Shown piece by piece: positions 32,726 through 41,257 of a DNA stretch of 48,080 nt (the first letter of the stretch is position 1; every line of letters begins with the position of its first letter). This stretch comes from Bacteroidota bacterium (GTDB lineage: Bacteria; Bacteroidota; Bacteroidia; Chitinophagales; Chitinophagaceae). The notes under the pieces are model-generated. The model did not search any database, was not told the origin of the DNA, and saw nothing but the letters and a program-made list of their open reading frames with translations. Both the position numbers and the translations under genes were made by a program. The stretch is taken from contig CANJRV010000010.1 of the NCBI GenBank assembly GCA_947476825.1, forward strand, positions 1-48,080. The letters are read 5' to 3'.

Positions 32726-32932
32726 GAATTTTATTTTAAAAAGTAAATATACATTTAGTTTGTAAAAAATGGGTTTTATTCTAATGCCTCATATCACCGC
32801 AACCCATTTTCTATTTACAATAATGAGTACCGTTTGAACTGCAACTATCCTCGATTTTTCGGCAAATTTTTATACAGAAAATAAGAAACGAAAAAGCTGT
32901 TAAGAAAAGACTTGAATATTTTTTAAAATTAA

Positions 32933-32964
32933 TTTTGGTTCTTAGACATAAACGTATACATTTG
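32933..32964 (+). promoter_or_regulatory. Canonical Bacteroidota promoter for rpsU
   Basis: TTTTG (32933-32937) and TACATTTG (32957-32964) are separated by 19 bp, matching the TTTG-N19-21-TAnnTTTG consensus fully. It lies 25 bp upstream of the rpsU ATG (32989) and is the best promoter in the window. Confidence 0.75.
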
Positions 32965-32988
32965 CGTCCCAAAACTGTAAAACTATAT

Positions 32989-33192
32989 ATGTTAATCATT
33001 GATTCAAAAGATTGCGAAAGCATAGACAAAGCCTTAAAAAAGTATAAAAAGAAATTTGAAAAGGCACATATCTTAATACAACTAAGAGATCGCCAATCTT
33101 ATACTAAAAAATCTGTTAGAAACAGAATGCAAGTATTAAAAGCAGTTTATAAGCAACAAATCCAAGCTGGGATTATTGAGCCAGCAAGATAG
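32989..33192 (+). CDS. rpsU: 30S ribosomal protein bS21
   Basis: From the ATG at 32989 the protein has 67 residues, a normal length. It begins MLIIDSKDCESIDKALKKYK and continues with basic bS21 wording (FEKAHILIQLRDRQSY, SVRNRMQVLKAVYKQQ). A longer reading from 32935 runs back into the promoter and is rejected. bS21 sits on the 30S platform near the 3' end of 16S rRNA. In Bacteroidota, published work links bS21 to hiding the anti-Shine-Dalgarno sequence. No AGGAGG-like sequence is seen before this ATG. xerC/D follows after 27 bp on the same strand. Confidence 0.93.
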   Translation: MLIIDSKDCESIDKALKKYKKKFEKAHILIQLRDRQSYTKKSVRNRMQVLKAVYKQQIQAGIIEPAR

Positions 33193-33219
33193 GTTGTATA
33201 TTTACCTATTTAGCTGAAG

Positions 33220-34104
33220 ATGAAATATATTTCAGAATTTATAGGTTATATTCAAAACGAAAAACGATATTCTAAACATACTGTTCAAGCTTACGAAAGT
33301 GATCTTGAACAGTTTTTTTTGTTTATTAAATCCGAATACAACACGGATGAATTAGATAAACTAACGCATAGCCAAATTCGAAGTTGGCTTGCTGATATTA
33401 GACAAAAAGATATTCAGCCGAAATCGATTAATCGTAAAATTTCTACACTTAAATCCTTCTACCGTTTTGCATTGAAGAAACAATATGTCTCTTCTTCCCC
33501 AATGTCAAAAATAACTTCCCCCAAGAATCCGAAAAGGCTGCCTGTATTTGTCAGCGAAACCCAAATGGATACTCTCGTTCGACATGTAGATTTTACGGAT
33601 GATTTTACTGGAAAGACAGAACGATTAATCCTAGAATTACTTTACCAAACAGGCATGCGAAGAGCTGAACTTCTTGGGTTGGAGGTTTCAAAAATAGATT
33701 TCGCCAATAGTACAGTGAAAGTAGTTGGCAAAGGGAATAAAGAAAGAATTATTCCAATTGCACAGGAATTGGTTTTACAAATTAAAGAATATATTAAAGA
33801 TAGAAGTGAACATCTTCAAGACGAGCATAATGTATTATTAATCTTGCAGTCTGGCGCACCTCTTTATCCAAAGTTTATACATCGTGTAGTTACGAAGTAT
33901 ATTGGTTTGGTTAGCACGAATGAGAAAAAGAGTCCGCACGTATTGCGACATACCTTTGCCACCCATCTGTTGAATCAAGGTGCGGATTTAAATGCAGTGA
34001 AAGAATTATTAGGCCATGCAAGTTTAGCTGCAACACAAATTTATACCCATAATACCATTGAGAAATTAAAAGAGGTTCATCGAAAAGCACATCCCAAAGC
34101 CTAG
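33220..34104 (+). CDS. Tyrosine recombinase XerC/XerD
   Basis: The 294-residue protein has the N-terminal SAM-like core-binding domain (about 1-90) with RYSKHTVQAYESDLEQF. The catalytic set is complete: Arg in TGMRRAEL (147/148), K171 in VVGKGNKER, H240 and R243 in HVLRHTFATHL, H266 in LLGHASL, and the nucleophile Y275 in IYTHNT. Length and motifs fit the chromosome-dimer resolution recombinases that act at dif. It could also be an integrase, but it sits in a housekeeping position after rpsU, which is common in Bacteroidota. XerC versus XerD cannot be told. The usual next gene, hpf/raiA, is absent here. Confidence 0.9.
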   Translation: MKYISEFIGYIQNEKRYSKHTVQAYESDLEQFFLFIKSEYNTDELDKLTHSQIRSWLADIRQKDIQPKSINRKISTLKSFYRFALKKQYVSSSPMSKITSPKNPKRLPVFVSETQMDTLVRHVDFTDDFTGKTERLILELLYQTGMRRAELLGLEVSKIDFANSTVKVVGKGNKERIIPIAQELVLQIKEYIKDRSEHLQDEHNVLLILQSGAPLYPKFIHRVVTKYIGLVSTNEKKSPHVLRHTFATHLLNQGADLNAVKELLGHASLAATQIYTHNTIEKLKEVHRKAHPKA

Positions 34105-34181
34105 ATCAAAGAAGTGTACATTAATTTTTAGCCACACATCCAAATTACTTTATTCTCTTCTAATCGCTAAATAAATAAGAG

Positions 34182-34189
34182 TATATTTG
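34182..34189 (+). promoter_or_regulatory. -7 box TATATTTG for the MBL gene
   Basis: A perfect box ending six bases before the ATG at 34196. Transcription would start at about the A of the start codon. A TTG start at 34187 lies inside the box and is rejected. Confidence 0.5.
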
Positions 34190-34195
34190 TCACTC

Positions 34196-34960
34196 ATGAA
34201 AGTTACTTTTTTAGGCACGGGTACTTCGCAAGGTGTTCCAATTATTGGATGTCAATGTGCGATTTGTCTATCGACTGATGCCAAGGATAAACGTTTACGA
34301 ACTTCCATATTGATTGAATCAGATACTACAACAGTAGTCATAGATAGTGGCCCAGATTTTAGACAACAATTACTAAGAGCAGATGTTAGAAAGCTGGATG
34401 GTTTAGTGTTTACCCATTCGCATAAAGACCATTTAGCAGGAATGGACGACATCAGGGCGTTCAATTATTTACAACAAAAACCAGTAGATATTTATGCCAG
34501 CACTTTTACCCAGACCATCATAAAAAGTGAATTTCCTTACATTTTTTCAGGCAATAATTATCCTGGTATTCCTGAAATAAATATGCACACTATTTCTAAA
34601 AATGAAATCTTTCAGATCGGAGATATTGTATTAAGTCCAATTGAAGTAATGCATTATAAAATGCCAGTTATAGGGTTTAGAATCAATGATTTTACCTATA
34701 TCACAGATGCTAATTTTATTGACGATACAGAAATAAAAAAAATAGAAGGGTCTACCTGTTTGGTGCTGAACGCACTAAGAAAAGAGACGCACATTTCTCA
34801 TTTTACTTTGGAAGAAGCAATTACTGTTTCACAAAAAATAAAACCCCAACAAACTTATTTTACGCATATTAGCCACCAACTTGGGTTTCATGAACATGTA
34901 GAAGAAGAATTACCTGAAGGAATTAATTTAGCGTACGATATGCTTTCAATAGAAATATAA
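34196..34960 (+). CDS. MBL-fold metallo-hydrolase, PhnP/RNase Z-like
   Basis: The 254-residue protein starts MKVTFLGTGTSQGVPIIGC, the opening strand of the PhnP-type branch, with a cysteine pair (CQCAIC) that is also common there. The metal motif is H74-S-H76-K-D78-H79, followed by LAGMDDIRAF. Further ligands are probably H in VMHYKMPV (near residue 158), D in YITDANFID, and H in YFTHISHQLGFH near the C-terminus. The family cleaves phosphodiester or cyclic phosphate bonds using two metals. No phosphonate genes lie near, so PhnP function is not implied. ald follows 32 bp later. Confidence 0.82.
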   Translation: MKVTFLGTGTSQGVPIIGCQCAICLSTDAKDKRLRTSILIESDTTTVVIDSGPDFRQQLLRADVRKLDGLVFTHSHKDHLAGMDDIRAFNYLQQKPVDIYASTFTQTIIKSEFPYIFSGNNYPGIPEINMHTISKNEIFQIGDIVLSPIEVMHYKMPVIGFRINDFTYITDANFIDDTEIKKIEGSTCLVLNALRKETHISHFTLEEAITVSQKIKPQQTYFTHISHQLGFHEHVEEELPEGINLAYDMLSIEI

Positions 34961-34992
34961 TTTTTATATTTTCACACCCTAAACTATAAGTT

Positions 34993-36213
34993 ATGGATTC
35001 CAAACATAAACCAAATATCAATGTATCGTATTCATACAATCCATTGGAGGAAACCTTAGCCTATTCCTTACAAAAGAAATCGGTATTTATTGGCATCCCA
35101 AAAGAGAATTCATTTCAAGAAAATAGAATTTCATTGACGCCGCAAGCTGTAGCTGTATTGGTGAGTAATGGCAATCGGGTAGTGGTGGAATCTAATGCAG
35201 GTATTGCTTCTTCTTTTCTGGATACAGAATATTCCGAAGCTGGCGCTCAAATTGTACATAGTAAGTTGGAAGTTTTTAAGGCAGATTTAATTTTAAAAAC
35301 TGCCCCTATTTCAACAGAAGAATTGGAATTATTACAGAAAGATCAAATAATATTTTCTCCTATCCATTTACCTTCATTGAGCAAAGAGCATTTATTGACT
35401 TACTTAGAAAAGCAAATAATCGGAATTGCTTTAGGTAATATCAAAGATGAAGCGGGCAATTATCCAATCATACGCTCCATGAGCCAAATTGCAGGAATTT
35501 ACGCCATGCAAATTGCATCTAAATATTTAAGTAATAACCATCAAGGGAAAGGAATATTGATGGGTGGTATCGCTGGTGTGCCTCCCGCCAATGTGGTGAT
35601 TATTGGCGCAGGAATGGTAGGTGAATATGCAGCACGAACTGCTTTGGGCTGTGGTGCGCAAGTCAAAATATTTGATAATAATATTTACCGTTTAATTCGT
35701 TTACAAAGAAGTTTAGGTCAAGGTGTTTTTACGTCAGTATTAGATCCTATCCAATTAGTTAAAGCACTAGCTGATGCTGATGTTGCCATTGGTGCACTAA
35801 AACCAAATAAAGGGGTAGTTCCAATGGTTGTTACAGAAAGCATGGTTGAGAAAATGAAATCTGGTGCTGTCATCATAGATATTAGCATAGATAATGGTGG
35901 TTGCTTTGAAACATCTTCTATCACTTCACATGAAGATCCCGTTTTTTTGAAACATGATGTGATTCATTATTGTGTACCCAATATGGCTTCTGGTGTTTCG
36001 CATACCGCGTCTACAGCCATTAGTAATATTTTGATGCCTTTGATTCTTTCATGCTCAGAATCTGTGGGTGGTTCAGGTAATTTTATCCAACATAAACCAG
36101 GATTAGTAGAAGCAACTTATGCTTTCAAAGGGAAATTGACCAGTAGAATTTTGTCTCAAAAATTTGACATAAAATTTACAGACTTAAAATTAATTTTAGC
36201 CTCAAATTTATAA
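34993..36213 (+). CDS. ald: Alanine dehydrogenase
   Basis: The 406-residue protein fits Bacteroidota alanine dehydrogenases. After an N-terminal extension of about 35 residues come GIPKENSFQENRISLTP, the substrate-site region with RISLTP, and VVVESNAGIASSFLD. The NAD domain is PANVVIIGAGMVGEYAARTALGCGA, with the loop at GAGMVGE. SGAVIIDISIDNGGCFETS and HYCVPNMASGVSHTASTAI close the active site. It converts L-alanine, water and NAD+ to pyruvate and ammonium. A TerB-like gene starts 6 bp after its stop, probably in the same message. The related NAD(P) transhydrogenase alpha is the alternative but lacks this ending. Confidence 0.87.
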   Translation: MDSKHKPNINVSYSYNPLEETLAYSLQKKSVFIGIPKENSFQENRISLTPQAVAVLVSNGNRVVVESNAGIASSFLDTEYSEAGAQIVHSKLEVFKADLILKTAPISTEELELLQKDQIIFSPIHLPSLSKEHLLTYLEKQIIGIALGNIKDEAGNYPIIRSMSQIAGIYAMQIASKYLSNNHQGKGILMGGIAGVPPANVVIIGAGMVGEYAARTALGCGAQVKIFDNNIYRLIRLQRSLGQGVFTSVLDPIQLVKALADADVAIGALKPNKGVVPMVVTESMVEKMKSGAVIIDISIDNGGCFETSSITSHEDPVFLKHDVIHYCVPNMASGVSHTASTAISNILMPLILSCSESVGGSGNFIQHKPGLVEATYAFKGKLTSRILSQKFDIKFTDLKLILASNL

Positions 36214-36219
36214 AGCATC

Positions 36220-36582
36220 ATGCCGAATCACAGAAAAAATAAAACAATGGCTGGCTATCATATTCTCATGATACTTTCTGCAGTTGATTTTAGATTCCAT
36301 ATTGAGGAAGAAAAAATAATCCGAGAATTTTTGTTTCAAGAATTTCCATTTAGAATTAATTTAGATAATGAAATTGCGCATATTAGCAATTTAAGGCACG
36401 ACGAATGGATGCCACATTTTCAAAAATGTATTGATGATTTTCATGATGATGCAACTGAAGAAGAAAGAAATAGTTTGCTCAAATTTGCGTTGTATCTCGC
36501 TAAAGCGGATAAGGTAATTACCAATGAAGAAAATGAATATTTACAATTATTATTTAATTCATTCGATGTAGAAAGAGAATAA
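36220..36582 (+). CDS. TerB-like small helical protein
   Basis: The 120-residue protein is all helical. The core is VDFRFHIEEEKIIREFLFQEF near the N-terminus and ERNSLLKFALYLAKADKVITNEENEYLQLLFNSF, split over two helices, near the C-terminus. The ADKVITNEENEYL phrase is the TerB-type metal-binding turn (D/E-x-x-x-x-x-x-E-E). TerB-like proteins are often linked to tellurite or stress response, but here the function is unknown. It begins 6 bp after ald; the ATG at 36247 (MAGYHILMIL) is an alternative start. Confidence 0.68.
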   Translation: MPNHRKNKTMAGYHILMILSAVDFRFHIEEEKIIREFLFQEFPFRINLDNEIAHISNLRHDEWMPHFQKCIDDFHDDATEEERNSLLKFALYLAKADKVITNEENEYLQLLFNSFDVERE

Positions 36583-36603
36583 TAGCGGTCAATAGTATTG
36601 CAA

Positions 36604-37560
36604 CTACAAAATTCTTTTCATCACATTATAAATGATATGTGGCTTGCCCAAAGTGTAAAAGTGAACAACTGGCGCACCCGAATCGATTAAATCTTTCGTT
36701 TGTTGATATAGCCATTCCTCACCTACTTTTTCACTATCTTTATCGTTATTACATTTCATCATTTCAATTGCTAAATCATTCGGAATATCTACATGAAACA
36801 AAGATGGAATACCTGATAATTGTTTTTTAGAAGTGATAGGTTTCAATCCTGGTATGATTGGCACGTCCACATTTTCTTCTCTACATTTTTTGACGAATGC
36901 ATGATATTTTGAATTGTCGAAAAACATTTGTGTTGTGATATAATCTGCTCCAGCTTCAATCTTATTTTTTAAATACATCATATCCAAATCCGGATTGGGG
37001 CTTTCATAATGCTTTTCTGGATAACCAGCCACACCAATACAAAAGTCTGTTTTGACACCATCCGCAATTTCTTCTTCTACATATTGCCCTCTATTTAATT
37101 TTTCAATTTGCTTGACTAAATCAATAGCATAATGATGACCATGAGGATCGGGCTGAAAATATTTTTCATTTTTTGGTGGGTCGCCACGAAGTGCTAATAC
37201 ATTATCTATTCCTAAAAAATTTAAATCAATCAATGCATTTTCTGTTTCATCCATAGAGAAACCACCGCAAATCAAATGAGGCACTGCATCCACTTTATAG
37301 TGATTCATAATAGCCGCACAAATGCCCACGGTACCTGGTCGTTTGCGAATATCTATACGATCAAAAGTACCATTCGCTTTACGTTTAAATATTTGTTCAG
37401 AACGGTGATACGTTACATTAATAAAAGAAGGATTAAATTCCATTAATGGGTCTAATACACCAAATAATGATTCTATACTTTTCCCTTTTACTGGTGGAAG
37501 TACTTCAAATGAAAAAAGAGTCTTGCCTTTTGCTTGTTGAATATGTTCTGTTACCTTCAT
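36604..37560 (-). CDS. metF: 5,10-methylenetetrahydrofolate reductase
   Basis: The 318-residue TIM barrel reduces methylenetetrahydrofolate to methyltetrahydrofolate with FAD, supplying methionine synthesis. Seen motifs are FSFEVLPP (about 15-22), FINVTYHRSEQ, GIDNVLALRGDPP near residue 130, FCIGVAGYPEKHYESPN near 175, GADYITTQMFFDN near 210 and PIIPGLKPI near 235. The ending, VHFYTLGKPHIIYNVM, is normal. It is convergent with the ald/TerB-like pair and stands alone. Other methionine genes are not in the window. Confidence 0.95.
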   Translation of the reverse strand: MKVTEHIQQAKGKTLFSFEVLPPVKGKSIESLFGVLDPLMEFNPSFINVTYHRSEQIFKRKANGTFDRIDIRKRPGTVGICAAIMNHYKVDAVPHLICGGFSMDETENALIDLNFLGIDNVLALRGDPPKNEKYFQPDPHGHHYAIDLVKQIEKLNRGQYVEEEIADGVKTDFCIGVAGYPEKHYESPNPDLDMMYLKNKIEAGADYITTQMFFDNSKYHAFVKKCREENVDVPIIPGLKPITSKKQLSGIPSLFHVDIPNDLAIEMMKCNNDKDSEKVGEEWLYQQTKDLIDSGAPVVHFYTLGKPHIIYNVMKRIL

Positions 37561-37619
37561 TTGTTTGTTTTTGCAGAATGAACGAATGCCTTATGCATAC
37601 TGAAAATCAATATTAATAA

Positions 37620-39986
37620 TTAAAATTTGAAATTATAAGTTACACTTGGCAATATTGGAAATATAGAGACTTGTTTTACTTTTAATTTCACGCCGTTGGT
37701 GGAAGAAACACCACCTTGTAAATCAATATACACTAAGTAAGGATTTTTTCTATTGTACACATTGTAAATGGAAAATACCCAACTTCCTTTTCGTCTTTTG
37801 GTACTATTTGGTTTTGGTGTATAAGTTGCGCCTAAGTCAAGACGATGATAGGGTGGTAGTGAATAATTATTGATTTCATCTATGTCTTGATACAGCTCAC
37901 CATTGATAATATATAAGCTAGAAGGTAAGGTGACTCTATTGCCAGAACCAAATACCCACACGCCCGACAAGGTCCATTTTTTATTGACTTCATACGTAGA
38001 AGTTAGAGATATATTATGGCGTTGATCGTATTTAGATAAGTATCGATTGCCTAAATTTAGTTGCTTAAAATCACGATAAGTCCATGATAAAGTATAGCCT
38101 AACCAACCTGTCCATTTGCCTTTTGTTTTATTGATAAAAAATTCTGCGCCATAAGCATAACCTCTTCCAAATACAAAATCATAATCAACATCTCGCAAAG
38201 ACGAAGGCGTATATCCTTCTCTATATTCAACTAAATTTTGCATATTCTTGTAGTATACTTCGACGGAAGTTTCTACTTTATTGCTTAAGAAATTTTTAAA
38301 ATAGCCCAAACTGCATTGCCATGCCATTTGCGGCTTTACAAAATAAGTACTTGGACTCCAAATATCTGTAGGTAGCGTAGAGCCGTTATTTGTCACTAGA
38401 TGTAAATATTGATACGTTTTAGAAATACTGCCCTTGATAGAAGACAAGTCATTGATGGTATATCGAATATTAAATCTTGGTTCCCAACCTCCATAAGATG
38501 CAGCAATTGCACCAGAGCCATAGACGGTACTGTCCGCTTTATTATTATTGCTGTCAAAAGTATATCTCGAATAAGGTCCAGTTTGTAAAAATCGAGAATA
38601 ACGTATACCCGCATTTATTTTAATTCGGCTCCCTAAATCAAATTCATCTGATAAATAAACACCGAGTTCATGCGCGTATTTTTTGAAGGATTGATCTGGA
38701 CTAAATTCAACACCAGCGGTTTCGCCAGAGACTGTGCTTGGTGTAAAAGTGTGATAAGTATAAATGCCACCAACTTTAAAGTTATGATTGAATTTACTAA
38801 AATAATCCATGTCAAATTTTCCACTCCAGTCTTTTATCCCAGAATAGAATTTTACTTTGAAATCATTCTGATTCGCATTGAAGGTAAAATTATAATCATT
38901 GTACAGCAAGGTCGTGTTCATAAAAAGTTTATTCGTAAACTCATGATTCCAACGAAGTGTTGCTGTTCTATTTCCCCAAGGTACATTTACACTAAATGTC
39001 CTTTCCTTGTTTCTATAAGAGAATACATCTTTGCCAAAATAAGTACTTAAATAAAGTCTGTCTTTGCTACGAATAATATAATTCATCTTGGCATTCACAT
39101 CATAGAAATAATAACCCGAGCCATTCAATTTCCCTTTACTATCAAAGGCCTTTGCCAATGCATCGATATAGGTACGACGGGCACTGATCATGAATGAAGC
39201 TTTGTCTTTCACGATAGGTCCTTGAATGGAAAGCCTTGAAGCAATTAAACCGATACCACCATCCAATTGATATTTTTTATTGTTGCCTTCTTTCATACTA
39301 ACATCTACAACAGAGGATAATCTACCACCATAATTAGCAGGAGCACCACCTTTTATTAAAGTAACGTTTTTGATTGCATCTCCATTAAAAACAGAAAAGA
39401 AACCAAATAAATGACCGGTATTATATACCACAGCATCATCCAATAAAATTAAATTCTGATCTGGTCCACCACCACGTACATAAAATCCGCTTTGTCCTTC
39501 ACCAGCTGAACTCACACCTGGTAACAATTGTAAGGTTTTGAGTACATCTACTTCACCCATCAACACAGGAAGTTTTTTGATATTTTCCATCGATAATTGA
39601 TGAACCCCCATTTCCGTACTTTTTACGTTTTCGTCTTTTCTTCTATCCTTAATGACAATCTCTTTCGACAAAATACTTTTAAGCAGTAGGTCGACATCTA
39701 ATTTTTTATCTTCCGATAAATCTACTGTGATCAACTGCATTTCATAACCCAAATAAGAAATTTTCAAAGTATACTTTCCTTTTGGCATGGTCAAAGAATA
39801 AAAACCATAGCTGTTTGCATTCACGCCTCGCTTTAATTCAACAATACCAATGGTTGCAGAAGGTAAATTTTCGCCACTATTCGCATCTCGAATATGACCA
39901 CTAATGGTGATTTTATCATTTTGAGAAAAGCCAGAAATGGAAATAAAAAATAGAAATACGAAGAAAGGGATAAATTGAATTTTCAT
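37620..39986 (-). CDS. TonB-dependent outer-membrane receptor with carboxypeptidase-regulatory-like N-terminus
   Basis: The 788-residue protein has a signal peptide (MKIQFIPFFVFLFFISISGFSQ). Residues about 25-105 are a CarboxypepD_reg-like domain (ISGHIRDANSGENLPSATIGI, YTLKISYLGYEMQLITVDLS, read in pieces). The plug follows (about 125-225) with VDVLKTLQLLPGVSSAGEGQ, GFYVRGGGPDQNLILLDD and VVYNTGHLFGFFSVFN. The rest is a large barrel ending LPSVTYNFKF. It imports a bound substrate using TonB energy. No SusD partner or substrate gene is adjacent, so the ligand is unknown. The gene is alone on its strand. Confidence 0.92.
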   Translation of the reverse strand: MKIQFIPFFVFLFFISISGFSQNDKITISGHIRDANSGENLPSATIGIVELKRGVNANSYGFYSLTMPKGKYTLKISYLGYEMQLITVDLSEDKKLDVDLLLKSILSKEIVIKDRRKDENVKSTEMGVHQLSMENIKKLPVLMGEVDVLKTLQLLPGVSSAGEGQSGFYVRGGGPDQNLILLDDAVVYNTGHLFGFFSVFNGDAIKNVTLIKGGAPANYGGRLSSVVDVSMKEGNNKKYQLDGGIGLIASRLSIQGPIVKDKASFMISARRTYIDALAKAFDSKGKLNGSGYYFYDVNAKMNYIIRSKDRLYLSTYFGKDVFSYRNKERTFSVNVPWGNRTATLRWNHEFTNKLFMNTTLLYNDYNFTFNANQNDFKVKFYSGIKDWSGKFDMDYFSKFNHNFKVGGIYTYHTFTPSTVSGETAGVEFSPDQSFKKYAHELGVYLSDEFDLGSRIKINAGIRYSRFLQTGPYSRYTFDSNNNKADSTVYGSGAIAASYGGWEPRFNIRYTINDLSSIKGSISKTYQYLHLVTNNGSTLPTDIWSPSTYFVKPQMAWQCSLGYFKNFLSNKVETSVEVYYKNMQNLVEYREGYTPSSLRDVDYDFVFGRGYAYGAEFFINKTKGKWTGWLGYTLSWTYRDFKQLNLGNRYLSKYDQRHNISLTSTYEVNKKWTLSGVWVFGSGNRVTLPSSLYIINGELYQDIDEINNYSLPPYHRLDLGATYTPKPNSTKRRKGSWVFSIYNVYNRKNPYLVYIDLQGGVSSTNGVKLKVKQVSIFPILPSVTYNFKF

Positions 39987-40022
39987 ATAAAGTATAAAGT
40001 CGGCGCAATTTACAGCAAGAAT

Positions 40023-40145
40023 ATGAAACCAAAAATTAAAGTGAATGCCGAATCATTTAATTCAAATCTCTGTCCGTTTTTTAGCCTAAAAAATTATAAA
40101 GATTTGGCTATTCAAGCAGCAGAGACAATGTATGTAAAGGTCTGA
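40023..40145 (+). CDS. Possible 40-residue small protein
   Basis: An ATG at 40023 opens 40 codons to a TGA at 40143-40145. The product starts MKPKIKVNAESFNSNLCPFF and ends IQAAETMYVKV; it is not low-complexity. It lies between two minus-strand genes, 36 bp from the TonB receptor start. I see no TAnnTTTG box within about 60 bp and recognise no family. It could be chance, a remnant of a longer gene, or a real small gene. Confidence 0.25.
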   Translation: MKPKIKVNAESFNSNLCPFFSLKNYKDLAIQAAETMYVKV

Positions 40146-40157
40146 TTTTTCTTTCGT

Positions 40158-41021
40158 TTAAGAAAAAATTGGAGAAATATGGATAGGCATTGAATGTTCC
40201 ATTAATCCTGTATTTATAGACTTCCTTTTTTCATTGTCGTCCAAAATTTCTATATGATTCACATCTATATTTAGTTCTTTTTGTGTGCGGTAATTATGCA
40301 TAGGAACTGTTGGTCTTAAAAATAAATCTAAAATATTAATAGATGGATACAATCCTAAGAAACTTTTACATTGCAGATAAACAGGGTATAAACGAACAAT
40401 GCGTTTATCAGATGAATTGTATTTGATGAATTGTGCTAAATCACTAAGCGTATCGAAAGCATCATAATGATTAATTGCTTGATATTGAATAGAACATAAA
40501 ATAATTTTGGCTAATGCAGCAGTAGTGATGGAATAAATTGGAATGGATGATTTTTTCGGAATTAAATATTGGTTTTCAGATTCGTTATAAAACAAATTTT
40601 GCAGATTATGTATTTGTAAGCTTGGATTATTAATGCCTTGCACATTCAAAATAGTACAAGGAATACCAGCCTGCAAAAACATTTGCTCAACCATTGCTTT
40701 ATGTTGTAAAAAAAGATTATCCGAATTAATATAAACACCTGGATAGCTAATTAAAACTAGTTGTTTAATATTCGATTCTTGCACGACATTCAGTAATTTT
40801 TTTACCGCTGCAATTTCTTGTTGAAATGAGCTAATATGGGAATAGTGTTCTAATTTTTGAAAACTGTAAAGAAGCGTTTCATTTGAATTGGATTGAAGTG
40901 CTTTTTCTACATACTCTATATCCTGCAATCTCTCAGTAGATATTTGCGAAACAGATGTATCTTGTGCTAACTTATTGTATAAATCTAATTCTACAGGACT
41001 AAATGAATGTACGTAAAGCAT
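40158..41021 (-). CDS. Degenerate SDR/NmrA-like protein without a nucleotide loop
   Basis: The 287-residue protein has parts of an atypical SDR/NmrA layout: VKKLLNVVQESNIKQLVLISYPGVY (read in pieces) as strand 4-5, HKAMVEQMFLQAGIPCTILNVQGINNP as the helix and strand that follow, and the substrate-domain end. The N-terminal glycine-rich loop (GxxGxxG) that binds NAD(P) is missing: the start reads MLYVHSFSPVELDLYNKL. No YxxxK pair is clear either. It probably has no usual SDR activity and may bind a ligand or protein. A perfect -7 box lies 17 bp upstream. It is 236 bp downstream of ppx on the same strand. Confidence 0.55.
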   Translation of the reverse strand: MLYVHSFSPVELDLYNKLAQDTSVSQISTERLQDIEYVEKALQSNSNETLLYSFQKLEHYSHISSFQQEIAAVKKLLNVVQESNIKQLVLISYPGVYINSDNLFLQHKAMVEQMFLQAGIPCTILNVQGINNPSLQIHNLQNLFYNESENQYLIPKKSSIPIYSITTAALAKIILCSIQYQAINHYDAFDTLSDLAQFIKYNSSDKRIVRLYPVYLQCKSFLGLYPSINILDLFLRPTVPMHNYRTQKELNIDVNHIEILDDNEKRKSINTGLMEHSMPIHISPIFS

Positions 41022-41038
41022 CTTAATTATTTGTACTA

Positions 41039-41046
41039 CAAAATTA
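41039..41046 (-). promoter_or_regulatory. -7 box TAATTTTG for the SDR-like gene
   Basis: The plus strand CAAAATTA is a perfect TAnnTTTG on the minus strand, 17 bp upstream of the ATG. Confidence 0.4.
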
Positions 41047-41106
41047 GTTTTGCTTTATGAATTCAATATGAATTTAAGATGACAAAATTGTTAAGCCTTT
41101 TTAGAA

Positions 41107-41256
41107 GTTAGTATTGAGTAGTTAGTAGTTAGAAAATTTGAAAATTAGTTAATTTGAAGATTTGAAAAGACATAAAGGATTTGGTTGTTAGGGGTAATTT
41201 CTTAGAAATTTTGCCTATTCCATTTGGAATTTGGGATTTGCAATTTTGGAATTTAA
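41107..41256 (+). repeat. Composite repeat (gene-end word plus TTTGGAATTTGG block), copy B
   Basis: It starts with GTTAGTATTGAGTAGTTAG (41107-41125), repeats TAGTTAG, then AATTTGAAGATTTG (41151-41164), GGATTTGG, and CATTTGGAATTTGGGATTTG and TTTTGGAATTT near the end. This is the same order as 22040-22138 on the minus strand. It lies just beyond the ppx stop codon. Confidence 0.6.
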
Positions 41257-41257
41257 A

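Noticed and set aside
33220-34104. Integrase of a mobile island
   Set aside because: Size, motifs and position after rpsU fit housekeeping XerC/D; no attachment sites or cargo genes are seen beside it.
38670-39050. 126-codon plus-strand frame inside the TonB receptor
   Set aside because: Antisense shadow of the barrel; no family features.
41108-41125. Gene-end repeat as a regulatory operator
   Set aside because: The copies overlap coding 3' ends and are not near starts, which does not suit an operator.
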